Counted from the first letter of the stretch, positions 15,537-22,791 are shown. The stretch is 54,172 nt of DNA from a virus (IMGVR_UViG_3300023084_000027:1-54172); one strand, 5' to 3'. The notes: a model not told the origin generated them from the sequence alone. A program made the numbers and translations.

Positions 15537-15569
15537 ATGGAATATAACGTATTCCAATATTTCATGTAA
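15537..15569 (+). CDS. Possible 10-residue leader peptide
   Basis: A very strong ribosome-binding site, AAAGGGGG (15525-15532), lies four bases before ATG 15537, which reads only ten codons (MEYNVFQYFM) to a TAA. Such a site in front of so short a frame suggests a leader peptide or a translation-coupled control element. It sits between two promoters. Real translation is not shown. Confidence 0.3.
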   Translation: MEYNVFQYFM

Positions 15570-15576
15570 AAATGTA

Positions 15577-15605
15577 TTGACTTCATACCGAATGTACGCG
15601 ATAAT
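15577..15605 (+). promoter_or_regulatory. Sigma70-type promoter before the repeat leader
   Basis: TTGACT (15577-15582) and GATAAT (15600-15605) are 17 bases apart; each differs from consensus at one position. The start would be near 15612, just before the structured leader and the small genes at 15756-16293. Confidence 0.65.
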
Positions 15606-15622
15606 ATGCATATTGAATGAGA

Positions 15623-15731
15623 GGAGAGATTAGATCCCAACTGAATCGAGATAGAAAACAACTGAATGCTACTGGAGTCTACGGACTAGAATTTAACTGA
15701 AAGCAACTGGAACTCGAACTGGAATCTCTCC
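15623..15731 (+). ncRNA. Repeat-bearing structured leader RNA
   Basis: GGAGAGATT (15623-15631) is perfectly complementary to AATCTCTCC (15723-15731), closing a 91-base loop. Inside lie seven copies of ACTRRA (ACTGAA at 15640, 15661 and 15696; ACTGGA at 15671, 15706 and 15718; ACTAGA at 15685). The promoter just upstream would make this the 5' leader of the following genes. Repeated short motifs held in a loop look like sites for an RNA-binding protein. Function is inference. Confidence 0.4.
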
Positions 15732-15755
15732 CAACCCACTTTAAAAGGAATGAAT

Positions 15756-15905
15756 TTGAAAAAAGTTACCATAGAAACTCTTAAAAATGCACCTAAAGGT
15801 GATCCTGTGATGAAAAAAGCAGGCAAAGATGCAAAACTGTTAAGATTGGCATTAGATATTGCCGAAGTTCTAAATCGTGATTTAAAAGAACAGGAGAAAG
15901 TGTAA
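15756..15905 (+). CDS. Small hypothetical protein (49 aa)
   Basis: TTG at 15756 is six bases after AAGGA and gives MKKVTIETLKNAPKG...; the ATG at 15750 touches that site directly and is less likely. The product is helical and charged, with LLRLALDIAEVLNRDLKEQ near the end. Its stop overlaps the next ATG (TAATG). No family is recognised. Confidence 0.6.
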   Translation: MKKVTIETLKNAPKGDPVMKKAGKDAKLLRLALDIAEVLNRDLKEQEKV

Positions 15906-16186
15906 TGTTAAAATTCGAAAATACTGCAGAAGTCGGTGACATGATTCGCGCATATGACTTCGAACCTATTCCGGGTCGTCCTGAATTCTATGTCACAGGA
16001 AAAGTGATTGAGAAAGGTCCTATCTACCATGCTGCTGGTCGATATATCTGCGATGGGTATACGATTGTTTGCCACACAGACATGGATGATGATCGTCGCT
16101 ATGGGGAAACCATATATGTACCCTTTGAAATGAGTCTGACTGACTTTGATAACCGTATAGAAAACATCACAAGAGAGGTTGCATAA
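15905..16186 (+). CDS. Conserved small phage protein (93 aa)
   Basis: The ATG overlaps the previous stop, and the stop overlaps the next start. The protein is acidic and beta-rich, with GRPEFYVTGKVIEKGPIYH, then DGYTIVCHTDMDDDRR and a conserved-looking ETIYVPFE. It resembles small barrel proteins that occur in the early regions of T4-like marine phages. No catalytic motif is visible. Confidence 0.6.
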   Translation: MLKFENTAEVGDMIRAYDFEPIPGRPEFYVTGKVIEKGPIYHAAGRYICDGYTIVCHTDMDDDRRYGETIYVPFEMSLTDFDNRIENITREVA

Positions 16187-16293
16187 TGGACGAGGATCTG
16201 AAAGGAATAATTGCTGGTGGTGTAGGCTTGCTAGGTATATTTGCATTCTTTGCAGCACTTGCTATACTACCATGGGGAGTGCTTTACCTATAG
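16186..16293 (+). CDS. Tiny single-pass membrane protein (35 aa)
   Basis: The ATG overlaps the previous stop. After an acidic start (MDEDLKG), the rest is one hydrophobic helix (IIAGGVGLLGIFAFFAALAI) and a short WGVLYL tail. This could be a small membrane effector or a holin-like peptide, but nothing shows the role. The stop lies in the stem of the following hairpin. Confidence 0.5.
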   Translation: MDEDLKGIIAGGVGLLGIFAFFAALAILPWGVLYL

Positions 16294-16315
16294 GGGGGGT
16301 TATTGGGACCCCTAT
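16290..16315 (+). terminator. Hairpin at the end of the small operon
   Basis: ATAGGGG (16290-16296) pairs with CCCCTAT (16309-16315), overlapping the stop codon of the tiny membrane gene. There is no U-run, so it may be a stability hairpin or weak terminator. The rest up to 16380 holds nothing I can recognise. Confidence 0.45.
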
Positions 16316-16380
16316 ATGGAACACCCCTTCGAATTTATCGAGCAGCATTTTTGTGATATAACCTTTTTTGGGTATATGCT

Positions 16381-16599
16381 ATGACCATTAGATTAAAGCA
16401 AGAGATCACAGTGTGGGACAAAGCACCCAACACACCCAACCACATATACATCACTGATGGTGGTAAGCTAGTAGGATATATCCCACATGGTACATATGTT
16501 GCACAGTATTTTAATGCACCATCAAAGCAATGGAGTGGTTCACGTAGAAAATTCAAAGAGATCACATCAAAGAAACAGTTAACACAGTATTCGTATTAG
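16381..16599 (+). CDS. Small hypothetical protein (72 aa)
   Basis: A 72-residue basic, beta-rich protein (ITVWDKAPNTPNHIYITDGG, then LVGYIPHGTY and a Lys-rich end). The segment GGKLVGYIP suggests a small barrel. No good ribosome-binding site is visible before the ATG. The following 114 bases carry short GC patches and a T-run. Function unknown. Confidence 0.45.
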   Translation: MTIRLKQEITVWDKAPNTPNHIYITDGGKLVGYIPHGTYVAQYFNAPSKQWSGSRRKFKEITSKKQLTQYSY

Positions 16600-16713
16600 T
16601 GTTTTAGTAATTCGTTTGGAGTCCCGTTTCCTTTGCCCTAAACTCGATGGAACCTTAACGGTATCGATATGGGACCCTATTTTAAAATTTTTTTTCCGGA
16701 GTAAAATTTTGCC

Positions 16714-16932
16714 ATGAAAGGTTATCATAGTGTAGTGAAGTTCGTGAAGAGTTCCTTCATGAACGGTAAAGGAAAACCCGCACATGCTCATATAAAGAAC
16801 CCTTATATTGTGGGGCAAGGTGGCATGGAGTTCACTATCACATGGCAACCCGGATTTAGACTTGAATCAGAGACCATCATCGAGAATGGTTATTTGGGCA
16901 AACGTATTCGAATAGTGAAGGATGAAGAGTGA
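16714..16932 (+). CDS. Small hypothetical protein (72 aa)
   Basis: A basic 72-residue protein, beginning MKGYHSVVKFVKSSFMNGKG and ending LGKRIRIVKDEE. A GGAG lies 13 bases before the ATG, which is a poor spacing. Its stop overlaps the start of the nuclease-like gene (GTGATGG), suggesting coupling. No family is recognised. Confidence 0.45.
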   Translation: MKGYHSVVKFVKSSFMNGKGKPAHAHIKNPYIVGQGGMEFTITWQPGFRLESETIIENGYLGKRIRIVKDEE

Positions 16933-17561
16933 TGGAGTCGCAAGCACACGGAGTTGTATTCGAGAATGTCCTGATTGAATCCCTTACAGGAATGTCTAAG
17001 GACATGTATCAGAAGACTTTGACAGGTGGGTATACATCTGCATTGGACTTAGAGAAAGGTCCCCACGTGCCCTACAATGCGTCTGTGAAGACGTGTGGAG
17101 GTAATGGTATAGGATGTGGAGATATTCTTAGATTTTATGAACACTGCCATCACACCGACTTTCGAATGATTGTAGGACGATGGGAACAAGTGTCAAGTGA
17201 TGTGAAACGATTCCATGAGATACTTGAGTTTGATATGAACAAAAGTGGAGCACTTGTCTTTGGAAACGTTCCCTACTTCATACTGAAAGAGTTCGACTCA
17301 TATGTGAAGAACATTCCTCCCGGTAAAGAAGCACAGTTAGCACATCGTAGTATTTGGAAAGAGAAACGTGCGAAGATTATGTCTGACTGGAATACTGGAT
17401 TGATTGCCATTGATGCAAAGATTGACAGCAAAAAGCAGCGGCGTGTACAGTGTTCGCTTGATATACGGTCGATGAAGAAGGTGCTGCCTTGGAAGGAAAG
17501 TGAGTTGGTTGAACCGTTTGAGATTACGAGTGGTAGTCGAAAGTTCTTGACAAAGAATTAA
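16932..17561 (+). CDS. Putative restriction-endonuclease-like protein
   Basis: ATG 16932 overlaps the previous stop (209 residues). The segment VPYNASVKTCGGNGIGCGDI near residue 45 has the hydrophobic-Ser-Val-Lys strand and downstream GDI of some PD-(D/E)XK type II restriction-type enzymes, though the expected acidic residue before Lys is replaced by Ser. A C-terminal block (AKIDSKKQRRVQCSLDIRSM) is basic. It precedes a ParB-like protein and an adenine methyltransferase, which is the context of a modification module. Function is a hypothesis. Confidence 0.35.
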   Translation: MESQAHGVVFENVLIESLTGMSKDMYQKTLTGGYTSALDLEKGPHVPYNASVKTCGGNGIGCGDILRFYEHCHHTDFRMIVGRWEQVSSDVKRFHEILEFDMNKSGALVFGNVPYFILKEFDSYVKNIPPGKEAQLAHRSIWKEKRAKIMSDWNTGLIAIDAKIDSKKQRRVQCSLDIRSMKKVLPWKESELVEPFEITSGSRKFLTKN

Positions 17562-17574
17562 AATCGTGTATACT
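17547..17574 (+). promoter_or_regulatory. Sigma70-type promoter before the ParB-like gene
   Basis: TTGACA (17547-17552) and TATACT (17569-17574) are 16 bases apart. The promoter begins at the end of the nuclease-like gene and leaves a leader of about 90 bases before ATG 17673, which has AAAAGG as ribosome-binding site. Confidence 0.6.
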
Positions 17575-17672
17575 AGTATTTGTGTTGCAATGAATCTTTC
17601 GAGGTTTGAATGGAACACAATTAACCGTGTCCATGGGGCACATAAAACTTAAACAAAAAAGGTAATTTAATC

Positions 17673-18698
17673 ATGACTGCATTAATTGATATCTTAAATG
17701 GTAATAAAGTCTGGAATGACTTTAACTTCGAAAAGAGTGGCGTTATGGATGATCGTATGATCGAAAAAGGCGTCACAAAAGAAACTCGTCAGGTTCCGGT
17801 AAGTGAACTGGTTCAATACGAAGTCGATCCTCGAATGCAACGAGCATTTGAGTATCTTCGAGCGATTGGGTATTTGAAGAAAGGATTTAATCCTTTGTTG
17901 ACTCGTAACCCGGTCATTTTCGAACGAGCAGACGGAAGTAAGAAGATAGGAGACGGTCAACACACCGCGAGTATGCTTGCGAAAGTATACGGTGTGGATT
18001 CGGACACTCTTGTCGAAATAACCGTGATTCGTTTTCCTGATCAACTGAGCGAGCGAGAAGTAAGTCAGTTCGAGGCAGAATACTACATTACGACGAATAT
18101 GAATGTAGCAACCCTCAAGAAGCAAGCCCTGTTAAAAGCAGGTTTGATCTTCGACAACCCCGAGAGTGTGTACTGTTATAACCTCATGCAAAAGGTCGGC
18201 ATTATTGTCGATGACTTTGGATGCGAGGGTGGTATGCCAGTAGTTACGGCACCACGACTGTGGAGTGCCATGGGTTGGAAAGAAGGCAAAGACGATGGAT
18301 ACTATGCCGCCATGGAAAAGAGGTTTTTGGAGGGTGTGGCAAAGTATCGAGAGATCTGGCCAAATCAGGATCGCCTATATGCAGGCATCCTCGAAGGTTT
18401 GATCCGATGGTTAGAAGTCTGTGACGGATATCTCGGTCAAGCAAAAGGTAAGTTGGTGAAAGAAAAGTTCACTACACTGGGTTCTCCCGGTTCGATGGGA
18501 CAGATGGCAGTGCCATCGGTTCTACACAAGACGGTAGGATCAGGTGTGAGTGGATATAAAACCTTTGTTGCCAATGCCATTAACCAGTATGACAATTTCT
18601 TCTTACAGTCAAACCTACCACCCACTTTCGGGATTGGTGCGGGAGATCGTAAGAGCATTGCCAGTGCTGGTCTCACAGACTTGGATCTGCTTCGATGA
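17673..18698 (+). CDS. ParB/Srx-fold nuclease-domain protein
   Basis: A 341-residue protein. VPVSELVQYEVDPRMQRAFEY followed by KKIGDGQHTASMLAKVYG near residue 90 has the layout of the ParB/sulfiredoxin fold, in which G-D-G-Q-H is the nucleotide-binding or active-site loop. The remaining 200 residues are helical and carry no further known domain to my eye. Phage ParB-like proteins often accompany DNA methyltransferases, as here: the methyltransferase begins four bases before this stop. It may act in DNA modification or in transcriptional control. Confidence 0.7.
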   Translation: MTALIDILNGNKVWNDFNFEKSGVMDDRMIEKGVTKETRQVPVSELVQYEVDPRMQRAFEYLRAIGYLKKGFNPLLTRNPVIFERADGSKKIGDGQHTASMLAKVYGVDSDTLVEITVIRFPDQLSEREVSQFEAEYYITTNMNVATLKKQALLKAGLIFDNPESVYCYNLMQKVGIIVDDFGCEGGMPVVTAPRLWSAMGWKEGKDDGYYAAMEKRFLEGVAKYREIWPNQDRLYAGILEGLIRWLEVCDGYLGQAKGKLVKEKFTTLGSPGSMGQMAVPSVLHKTVGSGVSGYKTFVANAINQYDNFFLQSNLPPTFGIGAGDRKSIASAGLTDLDLLR

Positions 18699-19192
18699 GT
18701 AGAATCCTAGTCCCAACGAAAAATGCACCCGAAGCAGATATCGTGTACACTCCCGAAGAGTGGGCAGTCGATATCATCGAGCACTTTTCTCCTGCGGGGG
18801 TCCTTCTGGACCCCTGTATGGGAGACGGGGCATTCTACAATAACTTTCCCGGCGACTCGAACGAATGGTGCGAGTTGAGCAAGGGTAAAGACTTTTTTGA
18901 TTTCAACACGAAGGTTGACTGGATTATCAGCAATCCTCCGTGGAGTAAGATCAAAGAATTCCTTATACATAGTATGACGATTGCCAATGATATTGTATAC
19001 CTTATCACGATCAATCACTATACCACCAAAGCACGTCTGCGTTTAATCAAGGAAGGTGGGTTTGGTATTAAAGAAATATACTGTGTGAAGACCCCACCTA
19101 AACCATGGCCTCAGAGTGGATTTCAAACTGCGGCAATGCACATCTCGAAAGGATGGGAAGGTGAGATCACATTGTCAGGTAACATAGGTTGA
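18695..19192 (+). CDS. DNA N6-adenine methyltransferase-like protein
   Basis: A 165-residue methyltransferase. VLLDPCMGDGAFYNNF near residue 36 is the SAM-binding motif I, and DWIISNPPWSKIKEF near residue 80 is the catalytic motif IV (N-P-P-W) of adenine-N6 enzymes. The chain is short with no obvious target-recognition domain, so specificity may come from a partner such as the ParB-like protein it overlaps by four bases. It probably protects phage DNA or marks it. Confidence 0.8.
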   Translation: MSRILVPTKNAPEADIVYTPEEWAVDIIEHFSPAGVLLDPCMGDGAFYNNFPGDSNEWCELSKGKDFFDFNTKVDWIISNPPWSKIKEFLIHSMTIANDIVYLITINHYTTKARLRLIKEGGFGIKEIYCVKTPPKPWPQSGFQTAAMHISKGWEGEITLSGNIG

Positions 19193-19195
19193 ACA

Positions 19196-19726
19196 ATGAA
19201 AGAACTATACCAGAAGTATATCCAAACGGTTTCGGATGCAGGAATGTCTGCGAACTACCCTACCATCGTTGGATTTCTCGAAGAGGTCAATAGTCGCGGT
19301 TCTAAGATTGTTGCAGACCTTGGAAGTGGTATTAGTTCCATGGCAATTGCTCACGCAACAAATGTCGATAAGATATACTCCGTTGATTCCGAAGAAGTCT
19401 GGTTAAGAAAATCAGAACAGTTCGTTGCAGACAACGTAGGTATTAACGAAAAACAAGAGTTCATGTTGTGGAAGGATTGGAACAACCTAGATGTATCATA
19501 TGATTTCATCTTCTATGATATGTTTCGTACTTCTGATCGAATCAAGTATATGGAAAACATTACTCGACGATTAGCAGACGGTGGTTATATTTTATATGAT
19601 GATTGTCATAAGAAAGGCATCAATGAACAGATGAAAACAATGGTCGAACGATACGATCTAACCTTTGTTAAATCTTTCGAGAAAGATCAATTTGGACGCT
19701 GGTCAGAATTGTATGTTAAGAATTAA
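19196..19726 (+). CDS. Class I SAM-dependent methyltransferase
   Basis: A 176-residue protein with motif I VADLGSGISSMAIAHA near residue 45, the acidic strand IYSVDSE, and DFIFYDMF plus YILYDDCH later. The loop YDD(C/H) resembles small-molecule or sugar methyltransferases rather than DNA enzymes. It sits four bases behind the DNA methyltransferase and overlaps the glycosyltransferase-like gene by 14 bases, so a glycan or metabolite substrate is more likely. Substrate unknown. Confidence 0.65.
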   Translation: MKELYQKYIQTVSDAGMSANYPTIVGFLEEVNSRGSKIVADLGSGISSMAIAHATNVDKIYSVDSEEVWLRKSEQFVADNVGINEKQEFMLWKDWNNLDVSYDFIFYDMFRTSDRIKYMENITRRLADGGYILYDDCHKKGINEQMKTMVERYDLTFVKSFEKDQFGRWSELYVKN

Positions 19727-20372
19727 TGTTCTAACAACAGCAACCCCACGTCCGGAGTTGCACGAGGTCACTCTCAAACCGACTCTTGATGTGTTATCGA
19801 AACACTTTAATGTTCGTTGGCACGTCACCGTAGATGACGTTTTAACAGATCAACCTCTGGCATTATACGAAGACACCATGAAGTACCTTAAAACTTTATC
19901 GACAGGAAAGACATACCTATACCCAGTCGATTTTAAAAGTTTTAAGTTGGTTGCTAAAAAACTATACGAAAGCATCTCTCCTGAAGAAGATGATCTTTTT
20001 ATGTGGTTAGAAGATGATTGGATCCTGCAGGAAGATAAGATCGATGACTTTATCACAGCAATCAAAAAGTTTCCCGGTTCCGACTATGATTTCATTGTCA
20101 CGACAATCTACAAATATATCGGCGGTAATCCCTTGGTCTTTCGAAAGAAGTTTTTTGACCCAATGCAGAAGTACTACTTAGATACCAAGAAACCTATAGA
20201 CCCTGAACTTGCATTGTGGCAAATTCACTCTAAGATGTTTGGCGGAAGACATAAATCTAATTGTCAATTCTTAAGAGATACGTTTATCGATGCTGGTAGA
20301 GATTGGCGAGAAGAACGCGGTATCGAAAAAGCACATAAAAAAAGTCATAGCGACAAAACTTGGAAATACTAA
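19713..20372 (+). CDS. GT2-like glycosyltransferase-related protein
   Basis: ATG 19713 is preferred over the frame from 19665 because the conserved strand begins at MLRINVLTTATPRPEL. The 219-residue protein has LFMWLEDDWILQEDKIDDF near residue 95, an Asp-Asp pair placed like the DxD metal site of GT-A enzymes, then VTTIYKYIGGNPLVFRKKFF. It is the last gene before the tRNA. It belongs with the surface-glycan functions; donor unknown. Confidence 0.55.
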   Translation: MLRINVLTTATPRPELHEVTLKPTLDVLSKHFNVRWHVTVDDVLTDQPLALYEDTMKYLKTLSTGKTYLYPVDFKSFKLVAKKLYESISPEEDDLFMWLEDDWILQEDKIDDFITAIKKFPGSDYDFIVTTIYKYIGGNPLVFRKKFFDPMQKYYLDTKKPIDPELALWQIHSKMFGGRHKSNCQFLRDTFIDAGRDWREERGIEKAHKKSHSDKTWKY

Positions 20373-20380
20373 AAAATCAC

Positions 20381-20457
20381 GTCCCTATAGTTTAGGCGGC
20401 CTAGAACGTCACATTCTCAATGTGGAAACGGGGGTTCGAATCCCTCTAGGGACACCA
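20381..20457 (+). tRNA. tRNA-Glu (anticodon CTC)
   Basis: All arms fold: acceptor GTCCCTA (20381-20387) with TAGGGAC (20447-20453), an anticodon stem TCACA/TGTGG around the loop TTCTCAA, and a T-arm with TTCGAAT. The anticodon CTC (20416-20418) reads GAG. The discriminator A and an encoded CCA (20455-20457) are present. The acceptor starts as in bacterial tRNA-Glu. Confidence 0.93.
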
Positions 20458-20476
20458 ATTAAATCGGAGAAAATCT

Positions 20477-20911
20477 ATGTATGAGTATCGTTGCAAAATT
20501 AAAAGAGTGGTTGATGGGGACACTGTGGATATTGATATTGATCTTGGGTTTGATGTTGTTCTTGCCAATCAGCGTGTTCGCCTTTACGGTATTGATACTC
20601 CTGAGTCACGTACCAGAGATAAGGTCGAAAAGCGGTATGGGTATGCGGCAAAAGAGTTCCTCAAAGCAATGCTCGGAAAAGAAGGAACGTTAAAGACTCA
20701 CAAGGATGCTACAGGCAAGTTTGGTCGTATTCTTGGTGAGTTTATTGTATATGATGCAGAGACTGACAGATATTGTTCTGTGAATCAATTAATGATTGAC
20801 AAACACCTCGCAGTCGAGTATTATGGTCAGAGTAAGGATGATATTGAACATGAACACCTCAGAAACAGAGACTTGCTTGAAGGCAAATACATCGATCACA
20901 TTAAAGTGTGA
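20477..20911 (+). CDS. Staphylococcal-nuclease-like (thermonuclease) protein
   Basis: A 144-residue SNase-fold nuclease: YRCKIKRVVDGDTVDIDIDL, then VRLYGIDTPE, and GKFGRILGEF, which carry the calcium-binding Asp and active-site Arg/Glu of the family. There is no signal peptide, so it acts in the cytoplasm, maybe in degrading host or aberrant nucleic acid. GGAGAAAA lies eight bases before the ATG. It follows the tRNA directly. Confidence 0.88.
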   Translation: MYEYRCKIKRVVDGDTVDIDIDLGFDVVLANQRVRLYGIDTPESRTRDKVEKRYGYAAKEFLKAMLGKEGTLKTHKDATGKFGRILGEFIVYDAETDRYCSVNQLMIDKHLAVEYYGQSKDDIEHEHLRNRDLLEGKYIDHIKV

Positions 20912-21038
20912 TTGGGATGGTAATTTTAAATTGATTGATCCCGAAGGTATCATTTGGCATTATAAACGTGAACGATGGAGTGAGTGCCAAAAGCACATGT
21001 TCGATCTAATTAAACCCGCACAAGGAGACCCGAAGTAA
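20850..21038 (+). CDS. Small hypothetical protein (62 aa)
   Basis: This frame overlaps the nuclease gene by 62 bases if started at ATG 20850; TTG 20877 is another option. The part after the nuclease stop (LKCDWDGNFKLIDPEGIIWH) reads as a real small protein, rich in Trp and charged residues. The stop overlaps the next start. No family known. Confidence 0.45.
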   Translation: MNTSETETCLKANTSITLKCDWDGNFKLIDPEGIIWHYKRERWSECQKHMFDLIKPAQGDPK

Positions 21039-21136
21039 TGGAATTATTAGGTGGATTGTTCTTTTTGATTGTAGGTATATGTGGATTCATATATCCGTTT
21101 ATTAATGAGGAGAAAGAAAGTGATTACCCGAAGTGA
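21038..21136 (+). CDS. Tiny single-pass membrane protein (32 aa)
   Basis: The ATG overlaps the previous stop (TAATG), with AGGAGA (21023-21028) ten bases upstream. The first 24 residues form one hydrophobic helix (MELLGGLFFLIVGICGFIYP) and the end is acidic. Like the 35-residue protein at 16186 it may be a small membrane effector. It overlaps the next gene by 17 bases. Confidence 0.5.
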   Translation: MELLGGLFFLIVGICGFIYPFINEEKESDYPK

Positions 21137-21317
21137 TTTTAATGAGGAAGCGTTTGATGCATTGTTTCGTGATACGTTGATCGAACAGCTTGAGGATTTT
21201 CAGGCGACTATGGACGAAGATAGTATTGCTGATTCTAAAATAGTTGAAGCATTGAGGCGTGTAATTGCATACAACAGTGTACCCGGAACCTATGAGGATG
21301 GAAAATATGACCTGTGA
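21120..21317 (+). CDS. Small acidic hypothetical protein (65 aa), GTG start
   Basis: GTG at 21120 has GAGGAG (21107-21112) seven bases upstream, better than the ATG at 21081. The product is helical and acidic (FNEEAFDALFRDTLIEQLED and later ALRRVIAYNSVPGTYE). It overlaps thyX by 11 bases, suggesting coupling. Unknown function. Confidence 0.55.
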   Translation: MITRSDFNEEAFDALFRDTLIEQLEDFQATMDEDSIADSKIVEALRRVIAYNSVPGTYEDGKYDL

Positions 21318-21990
21318 AGTAAGTTTGGTTGGAATGACGCAACCCAGTGCAATTACTGGGTGCCACACAGCAAATGAATTGATTGCATATGCTGCTCGTG
21401 TGAGTAATCCCAGTAATCAGAACAATGAGAAGACTGCACCCAAGTTGCTGCGGTATCTAATCAAAGAAGGTCATTGGTCTCCATTCGAGATGGTTAGTGT
21501 CACAATGGAAATCAAAACAACCCGCGATATCTCGCGTCAGATTTTGCGACATCGTTCGTTCTCGTTTCAAGAGTTCAGTCAACGGTATGCTGTTAGCGAA
21601 GGATTTAACACCCAGCGAGAGGCACGTAAACAGCATCCTACGAACCGTCAGTTGTCTATGGTAGATGAGGATAGAGAACGTCAGGAAACCGCTCAGAAGG
21701 TGTTTAACGAAATGCAGGCGGAAGTTGCCAAGGTTGCTAAAGACTACTACGAAATGGCACTCAATACAGGCATTGCGAAAGAGCAGGCACGTGCCCTCTT
21801 ACCTGAAGGTCTCACTGAGACTACCCTGTATATGAGTGGCACCCTTCGATCATGGATTCACTACTGTGAATTACGTCGAGGGCATGGTACCCAAGCAGAG
21901 CATATCGAAGTTGCTGATCGATGTTGGGATGTTCTTGGAACACATTTCCCCGATGTGATTGAAGCAGTGGAGAAGTTGAATGAAAGTTAA
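21307..21990 (+). CDS. thyX: Flavin-dependent thymidylate synthase
   Basis: A 227-residue enzyme that makes dTMP from dUMP with FAD and methylene-tetrahydrofolate. The family motif is RHRSFSFQEFSQRY near residue 80, i.e. RHRxxSxxExSxR. CELRRGHGTQAEHIEVA at the end is the second dUMP-binding segment. ATG 21307 follows GAGGATGG and overlaps the previous gene by 11 bases; an earlier start at 21265 is also open but lies inside that gene. It supplies thymidine for replication. Confidence 0.95.
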   Translation: MTCEVSLVGMTQPSAITGCHTANELIAYAARVSNPSNQNNEKTAPKLLRYLIKEGHWSPFEMVSVTMEIKTTRDISRQILRHRSFSFQEFSQRYAVSEGFNTQREARKQHPTNRQLSMVDEDRERQETAQKVFNEMQAEVAKVAKDYYEMALNTGIAKEQARALLPEGLTETTLYMSGTLRSWIHYCELRRGHGTQAEHIEVADRCWDVLGTHFPDVIEAVEKLNES

Positions 21991-22144
21991 GTTGAAAAAT
22001 GGTCGTAAAGGCACGGTGGTAGAAAAGTTTGATAATGGTGTTTCGGTTCTGTTAGATCGTAAGTCTGACAAGAACTTCCGGAAGCACAAAACTGAGTATG
22101 TTGTATTTGCAAAGGAAGGTTCCTATGAAGTTCGAGATCGGTAA
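21980..22144 (+). CDS. Small basic hypothetical protein (54 aa)
   Basis: It overlaps the thyX stop by 11 bases and the next gene by 20. The product is a small beta-rich, basic protein (VKLKNGRKGTVVEKFDNGVS, LLDRKSDK), like an SH3- or KOW-type barrel. No further sign of function. Confidence 0.5.
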   Translation: MKVKLKNGRKGTVVEKFDNGVSVLLDRKSDKNFRKHKTEYVVFAKEGSYEVRDR

Positions 22145-22547
22145 AGAGTACGTTATCGGCAACAAATATAAAAAGTCTGTCGAAGAGTTTTCTTTTCTTA
22201 ACAAAGGTAAATCCAGATTCGTTATTGAGATCTTGTGGCGAAGTGGTGAGTGGTTAGTCACCCCGCAAGATGATGACGAGTGTATGATTCTTCAGTGTGC
22301 GTATGATGATGAAGATGATCTTGAAATGTGTTTTCAGGAAATGGAATTCTTGTATACCGATGACGGTATTTACGAAGAGTTTAAATTCTATGGTGACCTC
22401 GAAGACGATGAAGAAGAACAAGAACGCCTTAAAGAAGGATACTGGGACGAAGGTTATTGTTTTCTCGAAGAAGAAGGTTATACCGAACTAGATCCAGAAA
22501 CCTACATCATCGGAGGTATTCGAGCAGAGGAGCATAACCGTGGTTAG
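22125..22547 (+). CDS. Very acidic hypothetical protein (140 aa)
   Basis: ATG 22125 is six bases behind AAGGAAGG and preferred over 22098. The N-terminal MKFEIGKEYVIGNKYKKS looks like a small barrel strand, while residues about 45-120 are strongly acidic (QDDDEC, DDEDDLE, EDDEEEQE). Such a chain could mimic DNA or bind a basic host protein; that is inference from charge only. Confidence 0.5.
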   Translation: MKFEIGKEYVIGNKYKKSVEEFSFLNKGKSRFVIEILWRSGEWLVTPQDDDECMILQCAYDDEDDLEMCFQEMEFLYTDDGIYEEFKFYGDLEDDEEEQERLKEGYWDEGYCFLEEEGYTELDPETYIIGGIRAEEHNRG

Positions 22548-22791
22548 TGATATTTTTGATTTCGGGTTTACTGCAGTAACCGAAGAAGAATTAGAAGTTG
22601 TCAGCGAGTTGCAAGAGAAAGCAGACAAAACTCTAACCTATCAGACTCGATTAGAGAATCTGTATAACGCAGTTCAACCGCTGCTCAATAATCTTAAAGC
22701 GAACCCAGAGAAGGATTACATCTATTGGCCAAATCGATTAGAGAAGGTCGAAGAATTCTCTGACATGTTAGACGAAATCTATCAAGGATAA
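22540..22791 (+). CDS. Conserved small T4-like phage protein (83 aa)
   Basis: GTG start at 22540, overlapping the previous gene by eight bases. The opening DIFDFGFTAVTEEELE is a pattern I know from small proteins of T4-like marine phages. The rest is helical with NLKANPEKDYIYWPNRLEKV near residue 50, resembling the KxxYIYWPNR stretch of these proteins. Function unknown. Confidence 0.65.
   Translation: MVSDIFDFGFTAVTEEELEVVSELQEKADKTLTYQTRLENLYNAVQPLLNNLKANPEKDYIYWPNRLEKVEEFSDMLDEIYQG

Noticed and set aside
15618-15701. 27-codon frame within the repeat leader
   Set aside because: No ribosome-binding site, and the repeats are not in one frame; leader RNA explains the repeats better, though the frame is not excluded.
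16674-16690. GGGACCC patch and T-run as terminator
   Set aside because: The GGG/CCC stem has a one-base loop and cannot fold properly; only the T-run is left.
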